Below, piece after piece: positions 30,016 to 39,429 of a stretch of DNA of 64,000 nt (positions are counted from its first letter, which is position 1; every line of letters begins with the position of its first letter). Source of the stretch: Acidobacteriota bacterium (lineage in GTDB: Bacteria > Acidobacteriota > Terriglobia > Terriglobales > Acidobacteriaceae). A program made the translations under genes and the position numbers. The notes below the pieces were generated by a model, which searched no databases, was not told the origin of the DNA, and was given only the letters and a program-made list of their open reading frames with translations. The stretch is from contig JAJZBZ010000008.1 of assembly GCA_021846275.1 (NCBI GenBank), forward strand, positions 50,092 to 114,091, written 5' to 3'.

Positions 30016-30834
30016 TTGACGGCTCCCGCAAAAATCCGCCTCGACCAGTATCTGGCGCAAAGCGGCCTCGTGCCCAGCCGCGAACGCGCCCGCGCGCTCA
30101 TCCTCGCCGGACGCATTCTCGTCAACGAGCAGAAGATCGACAAGCCCGGTGCCGCCGTCGCCGCCGATGCCGCTCTGCGCATCCTCGGTGAACAGCAGCG
30201 CTACGTCAGCCGCGGCGGCCTGAAGCTCGAACACGCGCTCCGCCACTGGCGGGTTCCAGTCAGCAACCGCGATTGCCTCGACGTGGGCACATCCACCGGC
30301 GGATTCACCGACTGCCTGCTCCAGCACGACGCAGCCAGCGTCACCTGTGTCGATACCGGCTTCGGACAGATCGACATCCGCCTTCGCAATGATCCCCGCG
30401 TCCACCTGCATGAGCGCACCAATGCGCGCCTGCTCCCTGTAGGCAGCTTTGCGCCATCCGCCCAACGATCAGAGCCAGTTCCCACGTTGCTCGTCATGGA
30501 TGTCTCGTTCATCTCCGCCACGCTGCTGCTGCCCGCCGTGCTGGCCGCCGCGCCTCGGATCACCGAGGCCGTCATCCTCGTCAAGCCCCAGTTCGAAGCC
30601 GGTCGCGAGCACATCGGCAAAGGCGGCATCGTCCGCGATCCCGCCGCGCACCAGCTTGCCATTCGCCGCGTGACGCGCTGCATGGCCGAGCTTCATGCCA
30701 CTTCCATCCAGACCACGCCATCGCCCATCACCGGCGCGGAGGGCAACGTGGAGTTTCTGCTCCATGCACGTTTTGACTCCCGTGCAGATATTCGCATCGA
30801 TTCCCAGCCCGCTCCGGCGACCGCTCCGAACTGA
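30016..30834 (+). CDS. tlyA: TlyA-family rRNA 2'-O-methyltransferase
   Basis: 272 residues. N-terminal S4 domain IRLDQYLAQSGLVPSRERAR with GRILVN, then an FtsJ-like Rossmann domain: CLDVGTSTGGFTDCLLQ (SAM site), DVSFISATLLLP and LVKPQFEAG. It methylates ribosomal RNA; the hemolysin name is historical. The TTG start at 30016 follows AAAGGAT at 30001-30007. nadK follows 65 bp downstream. Confidence 0.9.
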   Translation: MTAPAKIRLDQYLAQSGLVPSRERARALILAGRILVNEQKIDKPGAAVAADAALRILGEQQRYVSRGGLKLEHALRHWRVPVSNRDCLDVGTSTGGFTDCLLQHDAASVTCVDTGFGQIDIRLRNDPRVHLHERTNARLLPVGSFAPSAQRSEPVPTLLVMDVSFISATLLLPAVLAAAPRITEAVILVKPQFEAGREHIGKGGIVRDPAAHQLAIRRVTRCMAELHATSIQTTPSPITGAEGNVEFLLHARFDSRADIRIDSQPAPATAPN

Positions 30835-30899
30835 CCCGTTCCAAGCCTTGCGCGCCGCTCGCCGGAAAACGCCTGTTTCTGAGATACACTGAGAGCCAG

Positions 30900-31784
30900 A
30901 TGCAGCGGATCGCCATTGTTTCCAAGCCGCAGAAGGACGAACTGCGGGCGCTCATTCCGGAGCTGGCAGCGTGGCTGCGCGCGCATTCCTTTGAGCCGGT
31001 TCTGGATCGCGAAAGCGCTTCTTACGTTGCAGCACCGGAGGCCTCGGCCTGTCTCGTTTTTGACCGCGAAGACCTTCCCGAAGCAGCGCCGGTTCTGGTA
31101 ATCGTGCTGGGCGGCGATGGCACGCTGCTCTCCGTCGGACGCATCTTCGCCCGCCATCAGACGCCAATTCTCAGCGTCAACCTCGGCTCACTCGGCTTCC
31201 TCACCGAAGTTCGCCTCGCCGACCTCTACCAGACGCTGGAGGGCTGGTGCCAGGACTGCTGCTCCATCGACGCCCGCGCCATGCTCCACGGCGAAGTCTG
31301 GCGTGACAGCCACTGCGTCCAGTCCTTTGAAGCCGTCAACGACATGGTGCTCTCGAAGGCCGCCATCGCGCGCATGGGCGAGTTCAGCATCGAACTCGAC
31401 GGCATGCTCGCCGCCCGCTTTCGCGCCGACGGCATCATCGTCTCCACGCCCACCGGCTCCACCGCCTACACTCTTGCCGCCAACGGCCCCATTCTCGTGC
31501 CCGGCGTCGATGCGCTTGTCATCACGCCCATCTGCCCTCACCTGCTCACGCTGCGCCCGATGGTCGTGCCCGGCGACTCCGCGCTCACGCTGCGCGTCGG
31601 CGGCTCGCGCACCAGCGCCTCCGGCCACATCCTGCTCACCGTCGATGGCCAGCAGGCCATCGATCTTCATCCCGCCGACGAGCTGCGCTGCCGCCGCTCG
31701 GAGTTCACCATTCGACTCATCCGCCTCGCCGGCAACGGCTTCTTTGACGCCCTGCGCAGCAAGCTCAAATGGGGCGAGCGCTGA
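30900..31784 (+). CDS. nadK: NAD kinase
   Basis: 294-residue ATP-dependent NAD+ phosphorylating enzyme. GGDGTLLSVGR holds the catalytic GGDG motif near residue 90; NLGSLGFLTEV, EAVNDMVLSK (NxxD-type site) and VSTPTGSTAYTLAANGP follow. Normal length. A TACACT hexamer is 9 nt before ATG 30900 and no clear RBS is seen, as for some other genes here. Confidence 0.95.
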   Translation: MQRIAIVSKPQKDELRALIPELAAWLRAHSFEPVLDRESASYVAAPEASACLVFDREDLPEAAPVLVIVLGGDGTLLSVGRIFARHQTPILSVNLGSLGFLTEVRLADLYQTLEGWCQDCCSIDARAMLHGEVWRDSHCVQSFEAVNDMVLSKAAIARMGEFSIELDGMLAARFRADGIIVSTPTGSTAYTLAANGPILVPGVDALVITPICPHLLTLRPMVVPGDSALTLRVGGSRTSASGHILLTVDGQQAIDLHPADELRCRRSEFTIRLIRLAGNGFFDALRSKLKWGER

Positions 31785-31949
31785 TCCTCGCGCCGTCCTC
31801 GATTCCTGACTTCTTCTCGCAGTCGCAATTCCATTTCTTCGCCAGTCTCTGCTCCTGCGCGTGCTATCCTGAACGCCATTCAGCAGGCAACGCTCGCTTC
31901 GTCTGCTGTTTTTCCAGTCCAGTTCCCATCTCTCAGGAGGAGTAACCCC

Positions 31950-33503
31950 GTGTATCGTCGTTGCCTTTTCGTTGCCGCCGCGCTCTTTTGCGCCCTGCCT
32001 GTTCTCGCTCAGGGCCGTCCCGCCGAACCTCACCCGGACGCGCCATCCGCCGCCAAGGAAATTCCCATCCCGCAGGAGACCAAATCCGTCACCCAGCACC
32101 AGCTCACCGTCAACGGCCAGACCCTCCACTACACGGCCACGGCCGGCAATCTGCTCATCACCCGCACGGGAACCAACGAGGTCGAAGAGCCGTACCACAG
32201 CATCTTTTACGTCGCCTACACGCTCGACGGAGCCGACCCGAAGACCCGCCCCGTCACTTTCCTTTACAACGGCGGACCCGGCTCAGCCTCCATCTGGCTC
32301 CACATGGGTTCCGTGGGGCCAATGCGCGTCGTCACCGACAGTCCCGACGCCACGCACAACGCGCCCTATAAGATCGTCCCCAACGAGTACACCCTGCTCA
32401 ACCAGTCCGACCTCGTCTTCATCGACGCACCCGCCACCGGCTTTTCGCGCCCCGTGGGGAAGGGAACCATCAAGGACGTTGCCGGAGTCGATGAAGACCT
32501 CACCGCCTTCACGCGCTTCATCGTCCGCTACCTCACCGTGAATGATCGCTGGAACTCGCCCAAATTCCTCTTCGGCGAATCCTATGGCACCACGCGCTCC
32601 GCCGGCCTGTCCGCCACGCTCAACTCCGCCGGAGTCCAGCTCAACGGCATCGTCCTGCTTTCGTCGATCCTCAACTACAACGCCGGTGGTCCGGGTCTGG
32701 ATAACACCTACCTGACCGATTTTCCCAGCTTCGCCGCCATCGCCTGGTACTACAATAAAGTCCCCAACAAGCCCGCCGACGTCATGACCTTCATCGCCTC
32801 CGCGCGCAAATTCGCCAGCGGCCCCTACGCTCAGGCGCTCTACGCCGGCAACGCGCTCACGCCCGCCGAGACCGACTCCATCGCCAGCCAGATGAGCGCC
32901 TTCATCGGTCTCTCACCCACCTACATCAAGGAGTGCAACCTGCGCGTCTCGCCCTCGCGCTTCCGCAAGGCGTTGCTGCGCGACCAGAACGATATTCTCG
33001 GTCGTTACGATGCGCGCTTCGAAGGCCCTGACGCTGAAGAAGCGGGCGACGTACCCGGCTACGATCCATCCGACACCGGCATCACCGGAGCCTTCGTCGC
33101 CGCCTTCCAGGATTACCTGCAAAACGACCTCAAATACACCAGCAAGGAGACCTACGAACTTCAGGGTCCGGGCCTCATTCAGAACTGGGACTGGAAGCAT
33201 CGCGCCGCCGGCATGGGCTTCGGCTTCATGCGCGAGCAGCCTCGCCCCTACGTCGCCGGCGACCTCGGCGACACCATGCGCAAGAACCCGCACCTGCTCG
33301 TTTTTTCCGCCAACGGAACCTTCGATCTGGCCACGCCGTTCCGTGCCACGGAATGGGAACTCGCGCACATGGGCATCGATCAGAAGCTGGCCAAAAACAT
33401 CACCTTCGGCTACTATCCCGCCGGACACATGGTCTACCTCAACGTCGTCGCGCTGAAGAGCTTCCGCAAGGATCTTGACACGTTCTACAACAACGCAAAA
33501 TAA
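31950..33503 (+). CDS. Secreted S10 family serine carboxypeptidase
   Basis: 517 residues with a signal peptide (FVAAALFCALPVLAQ). S10 landmarks are FLYNGGPGSAS (oxyanion hole), FIDAPATGFSR, the nucleophile in FGESYGTTR (Ser211), an Asp in NGTFDLATPF and a His in YPAGHMVYL. Probably periplasmic or extracellular peptide degradation. The GTG start at 31950 is supported by AGGAGGAG at 31935-31942. A hairpin terminator follows. Confidence 0.9.
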   Translation: MYRRCLFVAAALFCALPVLAQGRPAEPHPDAPSAAKEIPIPQETKSVTQHQLTVNGQTLHYTATAGNLLITRTGTNEVEEPYHSIFYVAYTLDGADPKTRPVTFLYNGGPGSASIWLHMGSVGPMRVVTDSPDATHNAPYKIVPNEYTLLNQSDLVFIDAPATGFSRPVGKGTIKDVAGVDEDLTAFTRFIVRYLTVNDRWNSPKFLFGESYGTTRSAGLSATLNSAGVQLNGIVLLSSILNYNAGGPGLDNTYLTDFPSFAAIAWYYNKVPNKPADVMTFIASARKFASGPYAQALYAGNALTPAETDSIASQMSAFIGLSPTYIKECNLRVSPSRFRKALLRDQNDILGRYDARFEGPDAEEAGDVPGYDPSDTGITGAFVAAFQDYLQNDLKYTSKETYELQGPGLIQNWDWKHRAAGMGFGFMREQPRPYVAGDLGDTMRKNPHLLVFSANGTFDLATPFRATEWELAHMGIDQKLAKNITFGYYPAGHMVYLNVVALKSFRKDLDTFYNNAK

Positions 33504-33524
33504 ACCAGGCCACAACAGCAACCG

Positions 33525-33568
33525 GAGCTTCGGCGAGCAGAGATTGCTCGCCGAGGCTCTGAGTTTTT
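33525..33568 (+). terminator. Terminator after the carboxypeptidase
   Basis: A 15-bp stem with one G-T pair (33525-33539 with 33545-33559), 5-nt loop, and a T5 run 4 nt further. It lies between convergent genes. Confidence 0.82.
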
Positions 33569-33584
33569 GCCTTCAAATGCCGGA

Positions 33585-34139
33585 TCAGGGATTCAGTTCT
33601 CGCAGCAGGATTTTTGCCTTGTTCGCAAGCGTCGCCGCGCCATCGGCATCGCCGCCCGCCAGCGCCACGCGCGCCTCTTTCACAAACTCCCGAATCTGCG
33701 CCACCGTCCGCTGCTCCTGCCGCGTTAGCGTCCGATGCATCCGATTCAGTGCGTCTTCCACCCGCGCCAACTCGGTGGAAATCTGGCCGGGTGAGACGGC
33801 CACGTCGTCCGTCGTCGAAAGCTCGCCCATCGCGCTCACCTCCGGTTGCAGATTCATCGCCTGCTGCGTCGCATCCACATGCGGCTCCACGCGCAGTTTT
33901 TTGCGCGGAACCGGCTTGTGCTCCGGCTCCGCCTCGGCCAAAGCGACGCTCGGCGAATCCGTCGTGTCCACCACCACGCGCGCAGGCTCGCTCATCTCCA
34001 CCGGCAGCGCTGCATTCACCGGGCGCGGCGACTCCAGCTCCGGCGTCAGAAATCCGTTTCGCAGCGGCTGCTTCGGCTGGAAGCAGCCCACCGCCAGTCC
34101 AGCCAGAAGAACGCTGCACCGTTGCAGCCTGAGTTTCAT
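33585..34139 (-). CDS. Putative lipoprotein coupled to histidine kinase
   Basis: 184 residues. The N-terminus CSVLLAGLAVGC fits a lipobox (LAVG/C); a Pro/Glu-rich linker (about 25-110) and a C-terminal helical domain (ISTELARVEDALNRMHRTLTRQEQR) follow. No family is recognised. Its start overlaps the histidine kinase stop by ATGA, so it is made with the kinase and may sense or transmit a periplasmic signal. That role is inference only. Confidence 0.7.
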   Translation of the reverse strand: MKLRLQRCSVLLAGLAVGCFQPKQPLRNGFLTPELESPRPVNAALPVEMSEPARVVVDTTDSPSVALAEAEPEHKPVPRKKLRVEPHVDATQQAMNLQPEVSAMGELSTTDDVAVSPGQISTELARVEDALNRMHRTLTRQEQRTVAQIREFVKEARVALAGGDADGAATLANKAKILLRELNP

Positions 34140-36046
34140 CCCGTTGCCTTCTGCAAATCAGCCTCGGCCTGGGTCAATGCCGACTGACGTCCCCGATCCA
34201 TAACCAGTAGCGGAATCCGAATCTCAAACTCCGTTCCGCGACCCACCTCTGATTGTACGCGGACCTCGCCCTGATGCAATTGCACGATGCGATAGCACAT
34301 CGACAACCCGATCCCGCTGCCCTCTTTCTTCGTAGTGAAATACAGGTCAAAAATCTTCTCCAGCATCTCCGGCGCAATCCCCGCGCCTTCGTCGCGCACG
34401 CGGATCGACGCCATCTTCTCGTCCGCCTCCATCGCAATGCTCAGCCTGCCGCCCTGCGCCATCGCCTGCGCGCCATTCAGCGCCACATTCAGCAGCGCCT
34501 GCTTCACCAGATCGCTGTCCACCTTCACCATCACCGGCTCATCCGGCGTCCGGCACTCAACCTCGATCCCGCGCTGCGCATACTGCTCCTCGGTCAGCAG
34601 CACCACATCCCGCACCACCCCGCGCAGATCCTGCTCCGCCAGCCGAATCTCCACCGGCCGCGAAAAATCCGCCAACATCTGCACCACGCGATCCAGCCGC
34701 TGAATCTCCGACTGAATCACGTCCAGATGCCGCAGCGCGCTGTCCTGCCCCGTGCCCATGCGATTCCTCAGCAGCTCCAGATGCACCACAATCGCGTTGA
34801 TTGGATTCTTCACCTCGTGGCCCACGCCCGCCGTCAGCCGTCCAATCGCCGAAAGCCGACGCGAAATCTCCAGCTCGCTCTCCAGCGCCTCCACCGATTC
34901 AGGATCGTGCAGCGTGATCAGCGCGCCCAGTCCGCGCCCGCTCGGATCATCGTGAATCCACTCCAGGGAAACCGTCAGCCTGCGCCCGCTCGCCGTCGTT
35001 GCTTCTTCGCGCACCAGGGGCTTCCTCGACAGCCACGCCGCGTGCAGAATCCGATCCAGCTCACCTGAGCCATCAAAGATATCCTCCGCCGTGCGTCCCA
35101 GCAGCGTATTCTGCGCTCGCCCCAGCAGCCGCGCCGCAGCCTCCGAGGCCAGCACCGCGCGACCATCCTCTGCAAAAAGCATCAGCCCGTCCTGCAGATT
35201 GCCCAGCACGTGGCTCACATTCTCCTTCAGCGCCGTAAACACATCCTCCACCGTGCGCATCCGCTGCCCGAACTGATCGATCCTGCTCGTCAGCCGCGCC
35301 ACGTCATCGGCCTTGCGCTCGCCGCGTTTCTCCTGGCCGCTTTTGTCTTCCCGGCTCCAGAAATCCAGTCGCGCGCTCACTTCCTCCATCGGCTTCAGCG
35401 CCAGATTGCTCAGCAGCGCCGCCGCAATCAGCGCCGTAATCAGCGCCAGCCCCATCAGCGAGATCGCCCCGCGAATCCACGGCGCATACTGCGCGCGCAG
35501 CAGGCTCGTGCGCACGCCCACATGCACCGAAACAAACGGCTGTTGATTCCGCTCAATCGGCAGCACAATCTCATACACCTGCGGCGGCCCCATCGCCACG
35601 CGCAGCAGATCCCACGCACGCCCGTTCAGCAGCGATGCAAAGTTTGGCCGCGACGGCAGCGGCATATCCTCCGGCGTCGCCCCCGTCGTCAACAGAATAT
35701 GGTCCGTATAATCGCCGATGCTGATGTCATACACCGTCGGCGAATAGCGATTCACTCCGTTCACCATCGTCGCCAGCGCCGCATCCGTGCGCACCGCCTG
35801 CGCCGCCAGATTGCGCAGCTCCACCGGATCGTTCGGATGCACCACCTGATTCCTCAGCCCACTCTCCAGCGCAAGCTGCAATGCGTATCGAACCTCGCGC
35901 GCCACCAGCAGATTCGACTGGTAGGACTGCGTGATCGTCGCCTCCAGAAGCTGATCCAGATACACCAGCGACAGCGCCGACGCCACCGCCACCACCAGCG
36001 CGCTGATCGCAATCACCAGCTTCGTCTTCAGCCCGATCCGCTTCAG
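34136..36046 (-). CDS. Membrane histidine kinase, NtrB-like
   Basis: TM1 (KLVIAISALVVAVASALSLV), a periplasmic sensor of about 160 residues, TM2 (ISLMGLALITALIAAALLSN), HAMP-like linker, a PAS domain (LQDGLMLFAEDGRAVLASEA), then the H-box GRLTAGVGHEVKNPINAIVV with the phospho-His, an N-box (NVALNGAQAM) and G boxes (DEGAGIAPEM, GSGIGLSM). The first canonical start, GTG 36016, falls inside TM1. A perfect GGGGAGG (36052-36058) lies 5 nt before an in-frame CTG at 36046, giving a normal N-terminus KRIGLKTKLVIAIS, so a CTG start is proposed. It pairs with the NtrC-like gene just upstream. Confidence 0.88.
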   Translation of the reverse strand: MKRIGLKTKLVIAISALVVAVASALSLVYLDQLLEATITQSYQSNLLVAREVRYALQLALESGLRNQVVHPNDPVELRNLAAQAVRTDAALATMVNGVNRYSPTVYDISIGDYTDHILLTTGATPEDMPLPSRPNFASLLNGRAWDLLRVAMGPPQVYEIVLPIERNQQPFVSVHVGVRTSLLRAQYAPWIRGAISLMGLALITALIAAALLSNLALKPMEEVSARLDFWSREDKSGQEKRGERKADDVARLTSRIDQFGQRMRTVEDVFTALKENVSHVLGNLQDGLMLFAEDGRAVLASEAAARLLGRAQNTLLGRTAEDIFDGSGELDRILHAAWLSRKPLVREEATTASGRRLTVSLEWIHDDPSGRGLGALITLHDPESVEALESELEISRRLSAIGRLTAGVGHEVKNPINAIVVHLELLRNRMGTGQDSALRHLDVIQSEIQRLDRVVQMLADFSRPVEIRLAEQDLRGVVRDVVLLTEEQYAQRGIEVECRTPDEPVMVKVDSDLVKQALLNVALNGAQAMAQGGRLSIAMEADEKMASIRVRDEGAGIAPEMLEKIFDLYFTTKKEGSGIGLSMCYRIVQLHQGEVRVQSEVGRGTEFEIRIPLLVMDRGRQSALTQAEADLQKATG

Positions 36047-36059
36047 TTTCGCCTCCCCG

Positions 36060-37457
36060 TCACAGCCTGTCCGCTCCCTGCTCGCGATATTCCTTCAGCT
36101 TGTTGTGCAGCGTCTTCAGGCTCAGCGCAAGCATCTGCGCCGCGCGCGTCTTGTTCCCGCCGGCGGACTCCAGCGTCTTCAGAATCAGCCTGCGTTCCGC
36201 CTCGGCCACCGTCGTCCCCACGTTCAGATGCACGCCTTCGCCTAATGCCGGAGACTCCGCCGTTGCCTCATCGCGCGCAGGCTCCGTCTGGAGATGCGTC
36301 TCGTCAATCAGCCCGCCATCCGAGGCCAGAATCACCGCGCGCTCCATCTGGTTGCGCAGCTCGCGCGCATTCCCCGGCCAGCGATAGCTCGTCAGCTTCT
36401 GCAACGCCTGCGGCGCAACTCCCGCCACGCGCCTGCCGTGCCGCGCATTCATCTCAGCCAGCATCGCCTCCACCATCAGCGGAATATCCTCCGCACGCTC
36501 GCGCAGCGGCGGAATCTCAACATGAAAAACATTCAGTCGATACAGCAGGTCCGCGCGCAGTTGCCCCATCGCCACAGCCTCCTGCGGATTGCGATTCGTC
36601 GCCGCCAGCACCCGCACATCGACGGCAATCTCCGCCACGCCGCCCAGCCGCCGCAGCTTCCGCTCCTCCAGTACGCGCAGCAGCTTCGCCTGCGTGCCAA
36701 TCGGCATCTCACCCAGCTCATCCAGCAGCAGCGTCCCGCCCTCGGCCATCTCAAAGCAGCCCGCGCGCCGCTCGTTCGCTCCCGTAAAAGCGCCCTTTTC
36801 GTGGCCAAAAATCTCGCTCTCCATCAGCGTCTCCGGAATCGCCGCGCAGTTCACCGCCACAAACGGCCGCTGCCTGCGATCGCTCAGCTCGTGCAGCGTC
36901 CGCGCCACCAGCTCTTTTCCTGTTCCGCTTTCGCCCGTGATGAGCACTGAAACATTGCTCGCCGCAATCCGCTCCACCAGCGCAAAAATCTCCCGCATCC
37001 TCGGCGACTGCCCCACCATCGCCCCCAGCGATCCCGCCTGCTGTCGCTCCCGCCTTGCAGCCGCGCGTTCCGGCTCCGTCTCCCGCTGCCTCACCGCGTT
37101 GCGCAGAATCGTCCGCAGCCTCACCGCGTCCACCGGCTTCGGCAGGAAGTCATACGCGCCCAGCTTCATCGCGTCCACGGCCAGCTCCACCGATCCCTGC
37201 GCCGTCAACACAATCACCGCCAGCGAAAGCTCCGAGTCCGCCAGCTTCATCAGCAGTTCCATGCCGTCCATGCGCGGCATCTTCAGGTCCGTGATCACAA
37301 TCTCCGGACTCCACGCCACCACTTTTTCGTAGCCTTCCGCGCCGTCCCGCGCCGTCTCCGTGCGATAGCCCCAGTCCGAGATCAGCTCGGCCAGCCCCTG
37401 CCGCGCATGCACCTCGTCCTCGACAATCAGCACCTTCGTCGCCGCTTCCGCCGCCAT
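36060..37457 (-). CDS. NtrC-family sigma-54-dependent response regulator
   Basis: 465 residues. Receiver domain (1-120) with phospho-acceptor Asp57 in IVITDLKMP; AAA+ domain with Walker A GESGTGKE (175-182) and the sigma-54 contact loop GAFTGA (222-227); Walker B GGTLLLDELGE; C-terminal Fis-type HTH GGNKTRAAQMLALSLKTLHNKL. It should activate promoters with RpoN (20054-21643). The kinase gene follows about 14 bp downstream. Confidence 0.96.
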   Translation of the reverse strand: MAAEAATKVLIVEDEVHARQGLAELISDWGYRTETARDGAEGYEKVVAWSPEIVITDLKMPRMDGMELLMKLADSELSLAVIVLTAQGSVELAVDAMKLGAYDFLPKPVDAVRLRTILRNAVRQRETEPERAAARRERQQAGSLGAMVGQSPRMREIFALVERIAASNVSVLITGESGTGKELVARTLHELSDRRQRPFVAVNCAAIPETLMESEIFGHEKGAFTGANERRAGCFEMAEGGTLLLDELGEMPIGTQAKLLRVLEERKLRRLGGVAEIAVDVRVLAATNRNPQEAVAMGQLRADLLYRLNVFHVEIPPLRERAEDIPLMVEAMLAEMNARHGRRVAGVAPQALQKLTSYRWPGNARELRNQMERAVILASDGGLIDETHLQTEPARDEATAESPALGEGVHLNVGTTVAEAERRLILKTLESAGGNKTRAAQMLALSLKTLHNKLKEYREQGADRL

Positions 37458-37518
37458 CCTTCCAGTCTACCCTCCTCGAAGCTGTCGCCGTGCGCGCCTC
37501 TTTGCGTATCCTGTTCTC

Positions 37519-37890
37519 ATGCTGCCGTTTGAAATCACCGTCCATCAGGCCAAGGAACTGCTCGATTCCACAGCAACCAACTCCACAGCGACCAATTCCA
37601 CAACGACCAGCGCACCGCCGCGCGTCCGCCTCATCGATGTCCGCGAACCGTGGGAGGCGCAGCGCGCCCGCATTCCCGGCAGCGAACTGATTCCGATGAA
37701 CGAATTCGCCGCGCGCGCCCATCAGGAACTCGATCCCGAGGACCACCTGCTCATCGTCTGCAAAATGGGCGGGCGCAGCCTCAGCGTCACCAACTGGCTC
37801 CGGAAGCAGGGCTTTGAAACCGCCCAGTCCGTCGCCGGTGGCATCGATGCCTGGTCGCGCCAGATCGACCCGTCCATCCCGCGCTACTGA
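37519..37890 (+). CDS. Rhodanese-domain protein
   Basis: 123-residue single-domain rhodanese: RLIDVREPWEAQRARIPGSELIPM at the front and the active-site loop VCKMGGRSLSV with the catalytic Cys, then GGIDAWSRQIDPSIPRY. A Ser/Thr/Ala/Asn insert (STATN repeats, residues 17-31) encoded by a 15-bp tandem repeat separates the first helix from the first strand. Sulfur transfer is expected; the substrate is unknown. Confidence 0.9.
   Translation: MLPFEITVHQAKELLDSTATNSTATNSTTTSAPPRVRLIDVREPWEAQRARIPGSELIPMNEFAARAHQELDPEDHLLIVCKMGGRSLSVTNWLRKQGFETAQSVAGGIDAWSRQIDPSIPRY
37567..37611 (+). repeat. Three tandem 15-bp repeats in the rhodanese gene
   Basis: Units at 37567, 37582 and 37597 each begin TCCACA and encode STATN, STATN, STTTS. 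In-frame units could change in number without breaking the gene. Confidence 0.85.
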
Positions 37891-38037
37891 GCCACCGGCG
37901 AACGGATCCTCCGCCGCAAAAATTCGCGCAAAAACAGGCGTACCGTTGACAGCCCAGCCCGCCGCTGAAGACACTGGTCTTCTCGCTGCCGCGGCACCTG
38001 AAGGCGTCGCAGCCGTCGTAATTCCAGGACACTCCCA

Positions 38038-39429
38038 ATGACCGCCATCGACTACGCCCGCCAGCATCAGCAGCGATTCCTCTCCGAACTCAAGACCCTG
38101 CTGCGCATTCCCTCCGTCTCCACTGATCCCGCCCATCGCGACGACGTTCGCCATGCCGCCCGGCACATCGCCGACGAACTCCAGCGCATTGGCCTCGAAA
38201 ATGTCCGCCTCATTGAAACCACCGGCTCCTCGCCCACCGGCCACCCGCTTGTTTACGCCGACTGGCTTCACGCGCCCGGCAAGCCCACCGCGCTCCTCTA
38301 CGGCCACTACGACGTTCAGCCGCCCGAGCCGCTCGACGAGTGGCTCACCCCGCCCTTCGAGCCGACCGAGCGCGACGGCAATCTCTACGCTCGCGGCGCC
38401 GTCGATGACAAGGGACAGATGTTCATGCACCTCAAGGCCATCGAATCCCTCTTCGCCACCCACGGAAAACTCCCGCTCAACGTGCGCTTCCTCATCGAAG
38501 GCGAAGAAGAGGTCGGCGGCGAAGGCATCGCCCACTACGTCGCCTCGCGGCCAGACAATCTCCACGCCGACTTCGCCATCATCTCGGACACCTCCATGTT
38601 CGCGCCCGGCCTGCCCACGCTCTGCGTCGGCCTTCGCGGCATGATCTACACCGAAATCGAAGTCCGCAGCGCGCGCAGCGATCTCCACTCCGGCCTCGGC
38701 GGCGCAGCGCCAAACTCTTTCAACGCCCTCGCGCACATCCTCGCCCGCATCAAGGACGCAGACGGCAGGATTCAGATTCCCGGCATCCTCGACGCCGTCG
38801 TCGCGCCCGCCGCCGACGAGCTGCGTTCCTGGAGTTCGCTGCCCTTCGACGAAGACGAGTTCCGCCAGACCGTCCTCGGCGCGCAGGCCATCGTCGGCGA
38901 TCCGCGTTTCCCGCTCTTTGAGCGCATGTGGGCGCAGCCCACCTTCGACGTGCACGGCATCATCGGCGGCTTCACCGGCGTCGGAGCCAAAACCGTCATT
39001 CCCGCCAAAGCCACCGCCAAAGCCTCCATGCGCCTCGTGCCGAACATGACCGCCGCGGACGCGCTGCAACGGCTCACCGATTTCGTCCATCAGTCCTGTC
39101 CGCCCGGCGTCTCCGCCGAGGTGCGTCTGATCCACTCCGCCGAACCCAGCCTGATCCCGGTCAACAATCCCTGGATTCGCTCCGCAGCCGCCGCCATGAC
39201 CACGGTCTGGGGCCGCGAAACGGTCTTTGTCCGCTCCGGCGGCAGCATTCCCATCGTCGGCGATCTCCAGCGCCATCTCGGCCTGCCCTGCGTCATGATG
39301 GGCTTCGGCCTCGCCGACGACAATCTCCACGCGCCCAACGAAAAATTCTGCATTCGCAACTTCCACCTCGGCATCGAGTCCATCCTCAGCTTCCTCGAAT
39401 CCGCAGCCGCGCTCCAAGCCGAAGCCTGA
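38038..39429 (+). CDS. M20 family metallopeptidase (dipeptidase type)
   Basis: 463 residues. Zinc-site motifs: LLYGHYDVQPPEP (His90, Asp92), GAVDDKGQ (bridging Asp), EGEEEVGG (catalytic Glu) and a C-terminal LHAPNEKF His. The central dimerisation domain is intact (SARSDLHSGLGG). It acts on dipeptides or N-acyl amino acids; the substrate is not determinable. Its stop overlaps the mobA start (TGATG). Confidence 0.93.
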   Translation: MTAIDYARQHQQRFLSELKTLLRIPSVSTDPAHRDDVRHAARHIADELQRIGLENVRLIETTGSSPTGHPLVYADWLHAPGKPTALLYGHYDVQPPEPLDEWLTPPFEPTERDGNLYARGAVDDKGQMFMHLKAIESLFATHGKLPLNVRFLIEGEEEVGGEGIAHYVASRPDNLHADFAIISDTSMFAPGLPTLCVGLRGMIYTEIEVRSARSDLHSGLGGAAPNSFNALAHILARIKDADGRIQIPGILDAVVAPAADELRSWSSLPFDEDEFRQTVLGAQAIVGDPRFPLFERMWAQPTFDVHGIIGGFTGVGAKTVIPAKATAKASMRLVPNMTAADALQRLTDFVHQSCPPGVSAEVRLIHSAEPSLIPVNNPWIRSAAAAMTTVWGRETVFVRSGGSIPIVGDLQRHLGLPCVMMGFGLADDNLHAPNEKFCIRNFHLGIESILSFLESAAALQAEA

